This document shows, one piece after another, positions 44,646 through 53,513 of a DNA stretch of 53,513 bases (the first letter of the stretch is position 1; the number at the start of each line of letters is the position of its first letter). The translations under genes and the position numbers were made by a program. The notes beneath the pieces are model-generated. The model had not been told where the DNA came from, did not search any database, and was given only the letters and a program-made list of their open reading frames with translations. Source of the stretch: Methylococcaceae bacterium (lineage in GTDB: Bacteria; Pseudomonadota; Gammaproteobacteria; Methylococcales; Methylomonadaceae); the NCBI GenBank assembly GCA_014191975.1, contig BJHG01000006.1, positions 1 through 53,513 on the forward strand, given 5' to 3'.

Positions 44646-46387
44646 TAGAAATAATGAACAACTTCCATTTTTTAAAACCTTATGCTTTTTTGGCGTTATT
44701 GCCGCTACTTTATTTAATGATACAAAATTATCGTAATCATTCCAGCACTATCAAGCATTGGACAAAGTTTTGTGACCGTGAATTATTACCCTATTTACTT
44801 GAAAAAAGTGGCGAAAAACATTCAAATATCACGTTTTGGCTGAAAGGTTTTGCTGCACTTTTCACGATTTTTGCCCTCGCTGCGCCAAGCTGGAAGCGTT
44901 TGCCTGCGCCTGTTTTTCGTAACACTGCGTCATTAGTCATTGCATTAAACTTATCCGAATCAATGAACGCCGAAGATATAAAACCAAGTCGATTAGTTCG
45001 GGCACGTTACAAAATTGCGGATTTACTTGCCCAATATAAAGACGGGCAAATCGCATTATTGGTTTATTCTGGCGCGGCATTTATGGTTACGCCGTTGACC
45101 AATGACATTGAAACGATTCAAAGCCAATTAGAAGCCTTAACCACACACATCATGCCGATCGCTGGCAATAATCCCGTTGCAGGTCTAACAAAAGCGGTTG
45201 AGCTTTTAAAGCAAGCTGGTTTGCCACAAGGACATATTTTACTGATTAGTGATAGTGCAGAAGTTGCGGAATCGGTACCGTTTGCGAAAAAATTAGGTGG
45301 GTATCGTTTATCGATTTTAGGGGTCGGGACAACCGAAGGTGCACCAGTGGCATTGCCAGAAGGTGGTTTTGCAAAAGATGAATCCGGGAAAATTATCGTA
45401 CCCAAATTACAAACTGCTGAATTAAGCAAACTCGCTGCAGCAGGAAATGGAAGATTTCAAATGCTGACAGCAGACGATAGTGACGTAAAGAATTTATTAC
45501 GAATGTTCGACATGCCTTTAGCACAAACAACCGATGACAAAACAAATTTATTTTTTGAGCAATGGGAAGATAATGGCGGGTGGTTGATTTTGCTGGTTTT
45601 ACCGTGGGCAGCATGGCAATTTCGAAAGGGTGCGTTTTATTTAGCTATTTTATTTTTGTTACCGTTGCCAAAAAATAGTTATGCGTTTGATTTACAAAAT
45701 GTGTGGCATACGCCTGACCAACAAGCACAGCGTGCTTATGATAAAAAACGATTTTCACAAGCCGCCGAAAAATTTGAAAATCCAGAGTGGAAAGCAGCTG
45801 CAAATTATCAAGCTAAAGATTTCGAAAAAGCTACTGAACAATTTCAACAAACAAATAATTTTTATAATTTAGGTAATGTGCTAGCAAAAAAAGGACAATT
45901 AAAGGAAGCATTCACGGCCTACGAGCAAGCAGAAAAAGAAAATCCTTATGACAATGACGCAAAATTCAACAAAGATCTTGTCGGAAAGGAATTAGAGAAA
46001 CAGCAACAAAAACAAAAAGATCAGCCACAAGATTCACAAAAATCTGAACCAAAAAAAAATGAAAAGTCGGACAGTGATTCTCAAAAAAAAGAAGGTGAAA
46101 ATAAAGAATCCAATTCAAAACCAGAGGAAAAAGAAGAACATAAAGCGGGGAATAATCCAGATAAAAAAGAAGATTCAAAAGAAGAGAAATCAAAACAAGA
46201 ATCTGAACTAGAAAAACAAAGCGAATCGAAAAATAAAGCTAAAAATGAAGCGAAAAACCAAGTTCAAGCTGAAAAGATAACCACTGAGCAAGCACAAGCA
46301 AATGAACAATGGTTAAAGCGCATTCCTGATGATCCATCAACGTTATTGAAGCGAAAATTCAAATATCAATATAGCCAACAACAATAA
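44642..46387 (+). CDS. vWA/TPR membrane protein, BatB/BatC-like
   Basis: vWA-like SLVIALNLSESMNAEDIKPSRLVRARYKI, TPR-like FYNLGNVLAKKGQLKEAFTAYEQAEKENPYDNDAKFNKDLV, and K/E/S/Q-rich tail. ATGA overlap with the preceding gene. Confidence 0.83.
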   Translation: MIEIMNNFHFLKPYAFLALLPLLYLMIQNYRNHSSTIKHWTKFCDRELLPYLLEKSGEKHSNITFWLKGFAALFTIFALAAPSWKRLPAPVFRNTASLVIALNLSESMNAEDIKPSRLVRARYKIADLLAQYKDGQIALLVYSGAAFMVTPLTNDIETIQSQLEALTTHIMPIAGNNPVAGLTKAVELLKQAGLPQGHILLISDSAEVAESVPFAKKLGGYRLSILGVGTTEGAPVALPEGGFAKDESGKIIVPKLQTAELSKLAAAGNGRFQMLTADDSDVKNLLRMFDMPLAQTTDDKTNLFFEQWEDNGGWLILLVLPWAAWQFRKGAFYLAILFLLPLPKNSYAFDLQNVWHTPDQQAQRAYDKKRFSQAAEKFENPEWKAAANYQAKDFEKATEQFQQTNNFYNLGNVLAKKGQLKEAFTAYEQAEKENPYDNDAKFNKDLVGKELEKQQQKQKDQPQDSQKSEPKKNEKSDSDSQKKEGENKESNSKPEEKEEHKAGNNPDKKEDSKEEKSKQESELEKQSESKNKAKNEAKNQVQAEKITTEQAQANEQWLKRIPDDPSTLLKRKFKYQYSQQQ

Positions 46388-46660
46388 TTTATTCGCTACG
46401 AACGTGTTTTCTCAAACTTTTCGTGCTGTAAAGTGCATTTTTCGCTAAATTGAACTCATCCAATAAAACGGCAATTTGTTGATTAACCTTAATCTGAATT
46501 TTGCCGTGAACTATTGTAACTAAATTGTAATTCTACTCTGGAAAATGATGCGGGCGATGATAACAATGACTTGCAAACGTTAATCACCCAATGATTTCAT
46601 CGGCATTCCGTACCTACCAAAAGGAATTTGTAAATTAAAGTTCAAGTAGGCATAAATTCT

Positions 46661-47203
46661 TTATTGTGATTGAAGTTTCTGTAATGCTTTAGCAACACGC
46701 TGTGCATCCATCGCAGGATCTACATCATCGTCAATTTGACGAAGCGTTAAAGACGGATCGAGAATAAACGTCCAGCGTTTTGCCGCTTTGACAATTGACA
46801 TTTTCACGCCATACGCCTCTGTAACTTTCGCATCGGGATCAGAAAGTAGTGTAAAAGTAAGTTGATGTTCTTTGTGAAATTTTAGCAAATCCGCAACATC
46901 GTCTGTACTAATACCAAAAACCTCGGCATTTTGATTTCGAATGATTTTAATAGCATCACGAAACGCACATGCTTGAGTAGTACAACCTGGTGTGCCTGCT
47001 TTAGGATAAAAATATAGCACTGTCCAACCTTTTCCCTCGCGGCTTGCTAAGTCTAGCGTGCTGCCATCTTGAGCATGCAGCTGAAATAGCGGTGCTCGCT
47101 GACCAATACTTAACTTTTCTGCGTGAACAAGCCCGATAGATGTAAGCAATGACAATATAAAAAATCCTTTTATGATTGTTGAACCAAAATGTATTTTTTG
47201 CAT
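46661..47203 (-). CDS. Exported peroxiredoxin, Bcp/PrxQ-like
   Basis: Signal-like N-terminus; VLYFYPKAGTPGCTTQACAFRDAIKII. Confidence 0.88.
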   Translation of the reverse strand: MQKIHFGSTIIKGFFILSLLTSIGLVHAEKLSIGQRAPLFQLHAQDGSTLDLASREGKGWTVLYFYPKAGTPGCTTQACAFRDAIKIIRNQNAEVFGISTDDVADLLKFHKEHQLTFTLLSDPDAKVTEAYGVKMSIVKAAKRWTFILDPSLTLRQIDDDVDPAMDAQRVAKALQKLQSQ

Positions 47204-47293
47204 GACGGACCTCTATAATGAAGCGTGAAAAAAATGAAAACTACTGAAAAGGAGATTCAATTACGTACTTAATGGAAAGCTTTGACGCCTATA

Positions 47294-49381
47294 TTATCTG
47301 CTAATTTTAAAATGCGTCATTTCTTTTGCTAAATGTTGAGTTTGCTCACTCAATGATTCTGCCGCAGCAGCCGATTGTTCAACTAGAGCGGCATTTTGCT
47401 GCGTGACATAATCCATTTGCGTCACCGCTTGATGAACTTGATCAATGCCTGAATTTTGTTGAATTGAAGCCGCTGCAATTTCAGACATAATGTGGGTGAC
47501 ATTTTCAATTGCACACACAATATCTTCCATTGTTTTCCCTGCTTGCTCTACTTGCGTGCTACCACCTGATATATTTTCAACTGAATCATTGATTAACCGC
47601 TTAATTTCACCTGCTGCATTTGCAGCACGTTGTGCTAAATTTCTAACTTCAACGGCCACAACTGCAAAACCTTTGCCCGAATCACCAGCCCGTGCAGCTT
47701 CAACAGCAGCATTCAATGCCAAGATATTCGTTTGAAATGCAATATCATCAATCACTGTAATAATATCAACGATTTTATGTGACGATTCCTTAATCGTTGC
47801 CATTGTTTTCACGACTTCGTGAACCACTGAAACGCCTTTTTTCGCGGTTATTGATGCGCCTTCCGCTAATTGATTTGCGCGTTTTGCATTCTCAGTATTT
47901 TGTTGCACCGCAACTGATAATTCTTCAATGCTTGCAGCGGTTTGCTGCAAACTCGAAGCTTGTTCTTCGGTTCGATGTGATAAATCGTTATTTCCTGCTG
48001 CAATTTCATTTGAGGCAGCCGCAATCACTTCACTCGTGTTTTTGATTTCACCCATTAACAATTTTAAGTTATCCACGGTGGTATTCATGCCGACTTTCAC
48101 AGAAGCGAATGCGCCAACATAATCATCGTGAATATGTTGCGTTAAATCACCTTCTGCTAATGCCTCTGCGACACGTAGCACGTCACGCAAACTTTTTTCA
48201 GTGGTCTCAAATAATTGGTTAATCAATTCAGCTAATCGTTTGCCATAACCAACTTTATCGTGCGTTGTCATTTTGACGCTAAAATCACCGCAATCTGCAC
48301 CCGAATAAACAATAGCTTCTATTTCTTGAACGATTTTTTGCAATTCGTCTACGGTGTAATTCACGCTATTTTTCGTTTGTTCGAAAACACCCGAATAGGA
48401 TTTGGTGATTTTTTGATTTAAATCGCCAGCCGCCAACGCATTCGCAACGTGAATAACATCGTTTAATGTTTCGCTTATTGTGTCTAACGATGAATTCATG
48501 CCTGTTTTAATCTTATTGAAATCACCATTGAATTTGCCCGTTATACGAGAATTCAAATCACCTTGTGATATTTCACCCATGGTAATGTTCACGCTGATAA
48601 TAGCGTTATTTAATACGCCACGCATTTTACTAAGTGAATTTAGCATCACACCTAATTCGTCATTTGAATTAGTTTCAATTTCCAAACTCAAATCGCCATT
48701 TGCAATGGCTTCCATCATTTTTTGAGCTATGGTAATTGAAGAAATAATTTGACGAATAATTAACAAGCCTAGTCCTATTGTCATCAACAAGCCTGAAACT
48801 AAAGCTGTAATTGACATTATCAATATAACTTTATAACGACTTTTTGCGTCTTCGTATTCTTGTTTAGCAACAACTAATTGCACCTCAATAAGTTCGGAGA
48901 ATTTCCCACTAATTGGATCAATCGCGGGATACAGTTCGTTAATCGAAAAATCGGTCACAGCAACATGGTCATTTCGATTTAGAATTGCTTGTAAATTATT
49001 AATTTTGGGTTGAATTGATGCGAATAGCGGCTTAATTTCAGCAACTAATTTCTCTTCTTGTTCGACCAAAACGGTTGCTAAATAGCCATCCCATTTTTCT
49101 TGGATTATTTTTTCAGCATCATCAACATTTTTAATGGCTTCTTGCCATGAAACATTACCATTTCTGACTTTGTGGGTTGTATCGACGATATTAACAGCGT
49201 ACATATCCGCGATAATTTTTAAATCTTTTAATGGTACAACGCGATCGAGGTAAACAGTTTGCAATCCATCATTAGCTTGTTTCATGCCGTACAATCCCAT
49301 TACACTTAATGAAATGGCGAGGACTGACATAATACCAATGATTAAAAATAAACGATTTTTGATGGTGAGATTATTTAACAT
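47294..49381 (-). CDS. Methyl-accepting chemotaxis protein with multiple HAMP-like segments
   Basis: TM-flanked periplasmic domain, repeated (A)xGDLxxxI motifs, hairpin [43 protein letters not shown]. Confidence 0.93.
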   Translation of the reverse strand: MLNNLTIKNRLFLIIGIMSVLAISLSVMGLYGMKQANDGLQTVYLDRVVPLKDLKIIADMYAVNIVDTTHKVRNGNVSWQEAIKNVDDAEKIIQEKWDGYLATVLVEQEEKLVAEIKPLFASIQPKINNLQAILNRNDHVAVTDFSINELYPAIDPISGKFSELIEVQLVVAKQEYEDAKSRYKVILIMSITALVSGLLMTIGLGLLIIRQIISSITIAQKMMEAIANGDLSLEIETNSNDELGVMLNSLSKMRGVLNNAIISVNITMGEISQGDLNSRITGKFNGDFNKIKTGMNSSLDTISETLNDVIHVANALAAGDLNQKITKSYSGVFEQTKNSVNYTVDELQKIVQEIEAIVYSGADCGDFSVKMTTHDKVGYGKRLAELINQLFETTEKSLRDVLRVAEALAEGDLTQHIHDDYVGAFASVKVGMNTTVDNLKLLMGEIKNTSEVIAAASNEIAAGNNDLSHRTEEQASSLQQTAASIEELSVAVQQNTENAKRANQLAEGASITAKKGVSVVHEVVKTMATIKESSHKIVDIITVIDDIAFQTNILALNAAVEAARAGDSGKGFAVVAVEVRNLAQRAANAAGEIKRLINDSVENISGGSTQVEQAGKTMEDIVCAIENVTHIMSEIAAASIQQNSGIDQVHQAVTQMDYVTQQNAALVEQSAAAAESLSEQTQHLAKEMTHFKISR

Positions 49382-49763
49382 TTAATTTTCTTATACATAG
49401 TTTGAGTTTAAAAATCCGGATTTCAAGTATATAAAACCTCAAAAATATAACTCGAAAAGGAAGCATGAATATTGGTCTGGTGACACGGTTAGTGCGTCGT
49501 GATTCAATATCTAAAAAAGCAGTTTTTTTGATAGATACAGAGTATATCGACACTTAGGCAAAACTATGTAATTGATTTTTTATGCCAATTAGAAAATTAA
49601 AAAGCATGAATTAACTTTGAGCTTGCGAAATGATTTTCTTTACACGTTACGAATTCAAAAAAAAGCTGGATTTACCGTTTTCAAAATTACGCCGAAATGG
49701 GTCTTAAAAAGCGAGTTTCATTTTTTTACGATAAACTACGCGTATTATAAAAACGGAATTATC

Positions 49764-50867
49764 ATGAAAATACTAAACTGCCAAGACGCAGATATTAAAT
49801 ATTGGTTGGCATTATTGCGGATTGACGGCATCGGTTGCAGAACGTTTGCAAACTTAATTGAAGCACACACACCCGAAGAAATTTTCACTGCAACAGAATC
49901 TGAATTGCACTCATGGGAAATTAAAAAAACATTTGTCGAAGTGATTATAAAATTTGATTGGTCACTGGTGGATTACGATTTGCACTGGTTGGCGCAACCG
50001 AATAACGATGTTTTAAAAATCACGCACCCACTTTACCCAGATCAACTCAAAGAAATTTACGATCCACCACCATTATTATTTATTCGAGGTAATTCGCACG
50101 TTTTAGCTTACCCACAAATTGCAATTGTTGGCAGTCGTAATCCTTCGGCGTTAGGGAATAAAACCGCATTTGATTTTGCGTTTGAATTGAGTAAATTTGG
50201 CTTTGCAATTACCAGTGGTTTGGCATTAGGTATAGATGCAACAGCACATCAAGGTACGTTAAGTGCGGCAGGTTTTACGATTGCAGTAGCCGGAACAGGA
50301 TTAGACCGGGTTTATCCGTCAAGTAATCGGGATTTAGCGCTAGAAATTGTAAATACAGGTGCAATGGTTTCCGAATTCCCACCTGGCACGATGGCAAAAA
50401 GCTCAAACTTCCCACGTCGAAATCGAATTATTAGTGGACTTTGCCAAGGCTTATTAGTTGTCGAAGCTGCTCAAAAAAGTGGGTCACTGATCACCGCCCG
50501 CATGGCGTTAGAACAAAATCGTGAAGTTTTTGCCATTCCAGGTTCGATTTATAGCCCACTTTCTCGTGGTTGCAACGCAATGATTAAGGAAGGCGCAAAA
50601 TTAGTCGAATCACCACAAGATATTATCGACGAATTAAACCAGTATAAATCACGAATCACCTCTTTGCGTGCCGAACCTGAACAATCATCACTTGATCTCG
50701 ATGGACAAACATTATTAAATTTAGTTATGTTTAGCCCGACTTCGATTGATGATTTAGTCGAAAGTTCTGCACAATCTGTTGAAGGTATTGCCGCGCAATT
50801 GCTAATGTTAGAGTTGCAAGGCTATATTGAATCCACAGCCGGTGGTTGCTATGTCCGAGTGAAGTAA
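49764..50867 (+). CDS. dprA: DNA-processing protein DprA
   Basis: IAIVGSRNPSALGNKTAFDFAFELSKFGFAITSGLALGIDATAHQGTL...PRRNRIISGLCQGLLVVEAAQKSGSLITARMALEQNREVFAIPGS. Start trimmed to 49764. Confidence 0.94.
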   Translation: MKILNCQDADIKYWLALLRIDGIGCRTFANLIEAHTPEEIFTATESELHSWEIKKTFVEVIIKFDWSLVDYDLHWLAQPNNDVLKITHPLYPDQLKEIYDPPPLLFIRGNSHVLAYPQIAIVGSRNPSALGNKTAFDFAFELSKFGFAITSGLALGIDATAHQGTLSAAGFTIAVAGTGLDRVYPSSNRDLALEIVNTGAMVSEFPPGTMAKSSNFPRRNRIISGLCQGLLVVEAAQKSGSLITARMALEQNREVFAIPGSIYSPLSRGCNAMIKEGAKLVESPQDIIDELNQYKSRITSLRAEPEQSSLDLDGQTLLNLVMFSPTSIDDLVESSAQSVEGIAAQLLMLELQGYIESTAGGCYVRVK

Positions 50868-50994
50868 AATAACGCTTCACATGTCGCAGGTACGATATTT
50901 TTTTAGTGGCTAGATTTAAAAAAAATGGTATCGTTATCGTGGTTTCGTTTAACCGTTCAAAATTTTAATAATAATTACCTAGGAGATGCACTAA

Positions 50995-52404
50995 ATGTCT
51001 GTAGCAAACGTACTTAAATTGATTAAAGATAACGAAGTAAAATTCGTTGATTTCCGTTTTTGCGATACTCGCGGCAAAGAACAACACGTTACTTTCCCTG
51101 CTCATTCAATCAGTGAAGATACTTTCGAAGACGGCAATATGTTTGACGGTTCGTCTATCGCTGGTTGGAAACACATCAACGAATCTGACATGATTTTAAT
51201 GCCTGATCCAAGCACAGCCGTCATGGATCCTTTCTTTGATGACAACACGTTAATCATTCGTTGCGACATCATCGAACCTAAAGATATGCAAGGTTACGAA
51301 CGTGACCCACGCTCTTTAGCAAAACGCGCTGAATCCTACTTGAAATCTACAGGCATTGCAGACACTGCATTCTTCGGTCCTGAAAACGAATTCTTCATTT
51401 TTGATGACGTTCGTTGGGGTTCTGATATGAGTGGCACTTTCTTCAAAATTGATTCTGAAGAAGCAGACTGGAATACTGAGAAAGTTTATGCAGATGGCAA
51501 CACAGGACATCGTCCAGGTGTAAAAGGTGGTTATTTCCCTGTACCTCCAGTCGATTCATTACAAGATATGCGTTCGACAATGTGTGAAACATTAGAGCAA
51601 ATGGGCATGGTTACTGAAGTTCACCATCACGAAGTTGCAACAGCGGGTCAATGTGAAATCGGTGTGCGCTTCAACACATTGGTTAAAAAAGCGGACGAAG
51701 TTTTAGAATTAAAATACGTTGTCGCAAACATCGCACACGCTTATGGCAAAACAGCGACTTTCATGCCAAAACCAATAGTTGGAGACAACGGTAGCGGTAT
51801 GCACGTTCACCAATCATTAGCAAAAAATGGCGTGAACTTATTCACAGGTGATTTGTACGGTGGTTTGTCTGAAACCGCATTGTTCTATATCGGCGGCATT
51901 ATCAAACACGCAAAAGCGTTAAACGCTTTCACTAACGCGTCAACAAACAGCTATAAACGTTTAGTCCCAGGTTTCGAAGCACCTGTTATGTTAGCTTATT
52001 CAGCACGTAACCGTTCTGCGTCAATTCGTATTCCTTTCGTTCGTAACCCCAAAGGTCGTCGTATCGAAGTCCGTTTCCCAGATTCAACAGCAAACCCATA
52101 CTTGGCATTCTCTGCGATGTTAATGGCTGGCTTAGATGGTATTCAAAACAAAATCCATCCAGGTGAAGCGATGGACAAAGATTTGTATGATTTGCCACCA
52201 GAAGAAGAAAAAAATATTCCACAAGTTTGTCATTCTTTCGATCAAGCCTTAGATGCTTTGGATACTGATCGTGATTTCTTGACTAAAGGTGGTGTATTTA
52301 CTAACGACGTGATTGACGCTTACATTAAATTAAAAATGGAAGAAGTCACCCGTTTGCGTATGAGTACACATCCAGTTGAATACGATATGTATTACAGTTT
52401 GTAA
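50995..52404 (+). CDS. glnA: Type I glutamine synthetase
   Basis: [22 protein letters not shown]...[18 protein letters not shown]...[14 protein letters not shown]...; 469 aa. Confidence 0.98.
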   Translation: MSVANVLKLIKDNEVKFVDFRFCDTRGKEQHVTFPAHSISEDTFEDGNMFDGSSIAGWKHINESDMILMPDPSTAVMDPFFDDNTLIIRCDIIEPKDMQGYERDPRSLAKRAESYLKSTGIADTAFFGPENEFFIFDDVRWGSDMSGTFFKIDSEEADWNTEKVYADGNTGHRPGVKGGYFPVPPVDSLQDMRSTMCETLEQMGMVTEVHHHEVATAGQCEIGVRFNTLVKKADEVLELKYVVANIAHAYGKTATFMPKPIVGDNGSGMHVHQSLAKNGVNLFTGDLYGGLSETALFYIGGIIKHAKALNAFTNASTNSYKRLVPGFEAPVMLAYSARNRSASIRIPFVRNPKGRRIEVRFPDSTANPYLAFSAMLMAGLDGIQNKIHPGEAMDKDLYDLPPEEEKNIPQVCHSFDQALDALDTDRDFLTKGGVFTNDVIDAYIKLKMEEVTRLRMSTHPVEYDMYYSL

Positions 52405-52434
52405 AAACTTGCCGTTTTAAGTTACGCACAAAAG

Positions 52435-52460
52435 AACGCCCCAATTTCTGGGGCGTTTTT
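52435..52460 (+). terminator. Intrinsic terminator after glnA
   Basis: AACGCCCCAATTTCTGGGGCGTTTTT stem-loop plus T tract. Confidence 0.92.
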
Positions 52461-52569
52461 GTATCTACTTTTCGAAGAATTAAATTGGTCGCTCCATAAT
52501 ATAAAATCACAGAATCGTGAAACATTTTAAAGGTGTTTGGTAAGTTTTCAAACAGGGTTTTTCTCTAAG

Positions 52570-52975
52570 TTATGCTTGCATTAGCTTTAATTGAAGTTCC
52601 GCATAAAGTCGAAAATTGCCATCAATACTGTGGAAAGTTGCGCGTTATGTTCAAGCGCACTAGCAATAATAATTCTATCGAAGGATCTTTGTGAATGGGT
52701 GACAATGAAACTGCCCGTGTCGCAATCGCCGCTGTCATGGGCAAAAGTTCGACACCTGCGGGAGTGAGCGCATCATGCAACCAATCATCGGCATTATACG
52801 GCAGCGTTAATCTGCCACCTTGATTAGCCAATGCGATTTCAAAACACGACACTGGCGAAACTAACACTTTTTCAGCATTTTCAATTCGTGCTAACCAAGA
52901 AGCAGGAAAACGATGATGTTCTTCGTTAATCCACCAAAACCAGATGAGGGTATCCAGCAAAATTATTTCAGGCAT
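52570..52975 (-). pseudogene. PIN-domain (VapC-like) toxin with two frameshifts
   Basis: MPEIILLDTLIWFWWINEEHH...VSPVSCFEIALANQGGRLTLP...LSPIHKDP, then another frame FDRIIIASALEHNAQLSTV, then the third frame IDGNFRLYAELQLKLMQA*. Confidence 0.75.
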
Positions 52976-53176
52976 TCCCAATCCTCTTCGGCAGTTATTG
53001 GGCTAATAATATCGCCAAGTGTTTTTGCTTTTCCTGCGATAGATACGGGCGGTTGACGTTTAGTGCGAGGTTTAAATTCTTCCATAATCGTCACCATAAT
53101 GCGTGCGCTTTCAATGTTTGGCTGTTCATTGAGCCATTGCACTTGACCATGATTAAGTATTGTAAGTTCTTAACAT
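52963..53176 (-). pseudogene. Cognate antitoxin, frameshifted near its start
   Basis: Frame ending at TAA 52963-52965 encodes ELTILNHGQVQWLNEQPNIESARIMVTIMEEFKPRTKRQPPVSIAGKAKTLGDIISPITAEEDWECLK and overlaps the toxin start. The only upstream ATG (53176, with a GGAG upstream) is out of frame by one base. Confidence 0.6.
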
Positions 53177-53267
53177 ATTGGTAACTCCGTAATAATAAAG
53201 CAGTAATTTTTCCTCACGCCACGCAATACAAAACCGTTTCTTCGCTGTGAATGGTGTATGTAGAATT

Positions 53268-53389
53268 TAATCACTGCGTTTTAACTCTCGATAAAAATTT
53301 TCATGCGAACCGAGTAATTTTAAAAATCTAGTTGCTTCATCATATTTGTAAGCCAACAATGTGAGCTGTCCGTTACATTTGAACTTTAA
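53268..53389 (-). pseudogene. 3' fragment of a possible RelE-type toxin gene
   Basis: Minus strand LKFKCNGQLTLLAYKYDEATRFLKLLGSHENFYRELKRSD*. 5' part absent; the frame runs into the IS-like end at 53390. Confidence 0.4.
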
Positions 53390-53513
53390 AGTGGACCCCA
53401 TTGTCCAGACAAATAATGTCTTAATTTAAGATAGAGTCTGTTTACACTCCAGCTGAATGGCGCTGTCCCATTTTTTTAAACCAGAACTGATGTTTCTGTT
53501 GTTGCGTATTTAT
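53390..53513. mobile_element. IS terminal sequence running off the window edge
   Basis: AGTGGACCCCATTGTCCAGACAAATAATGTCTTAATTTAAGATAGAGTCTG aligns with the left-edge IS end (AGTGGACCC.....TCCxGACAA...TTTAAGxTAxAxTCTG). Confidence 0.55.

Noticed and set aside
45966-46193. 75 aa minus-strand hydrophobic ORF
   Set aside because: Antisense of the K/E-rich tail of the vWA/TPR gene; its Leu/Phe-rich composition is the mirror of AAG/GAA codons.
46389-46520. Minus-strand open frame VTIVHGKIQIKVNQQIAVLLDEFNLAKNALYSTKSLRKHVRSE*
   Set aside because: About 43 codons, no ATG start and no recognised family; could be a gene remnant but support is insufficient.
50868-50994. Possible sigma-54/NtrC promoter upstream of glnA
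   Set aside because: No GG-N10-GC element with acceptable flanks was found on reading the spacer; only an AT-rich leader and a ribosome-binding site are clear.

Overview
The window is a 53.5 kb AT-rich chromosomal segment from a gammaproteobacterium. It is mostly ordinary core genome. A methylotroph/methanotroph-type host is inferred, not shown, from an MxaD-like SRPBCC protein paired with a YVTN beta-propeller and from an MfnE-like amino-acid kinase next to pabB. Main blocks: ppa, rfbA, spermidine-synthase-like protein, mobA, nhaD; smg-topA; moaA, MFS, apbE; a flagellar operon (fleQ, fliEFGHIJK); glcF, bioD, kinase, pabB, YVTN, SRPBCC and a bioH-bioC fusion; an ABC-F protein, ppnP, HD-GYP; an overlapping folE-hemH-purE-purK-degT run; thiC with a TPP riboswitch; two BatA/BatB-like vWA genes; a peroxiredoxin, a multi-HAMP chemoreceptor, dprA, glnA; and a decayed toxin-antitoxin region. 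The points most worth a second look are: (1) a one-ORF BioH-BioC fusion whose linker is encoded by a G/C-rich hairpin repeat with a C7 tract; (2) a DegT aminotransferase split by one in-frame amber codon; (3) a PIN-toxin/antitoxin pair with three separate frameshifts; (4) related IS terminal sequences at both edges of the window; (5) the putative C1-metabolism gene neighbourhood. I did not find a convincing new defence or mobile system. No CRISPR array, rRNA or tRNA was recognised.
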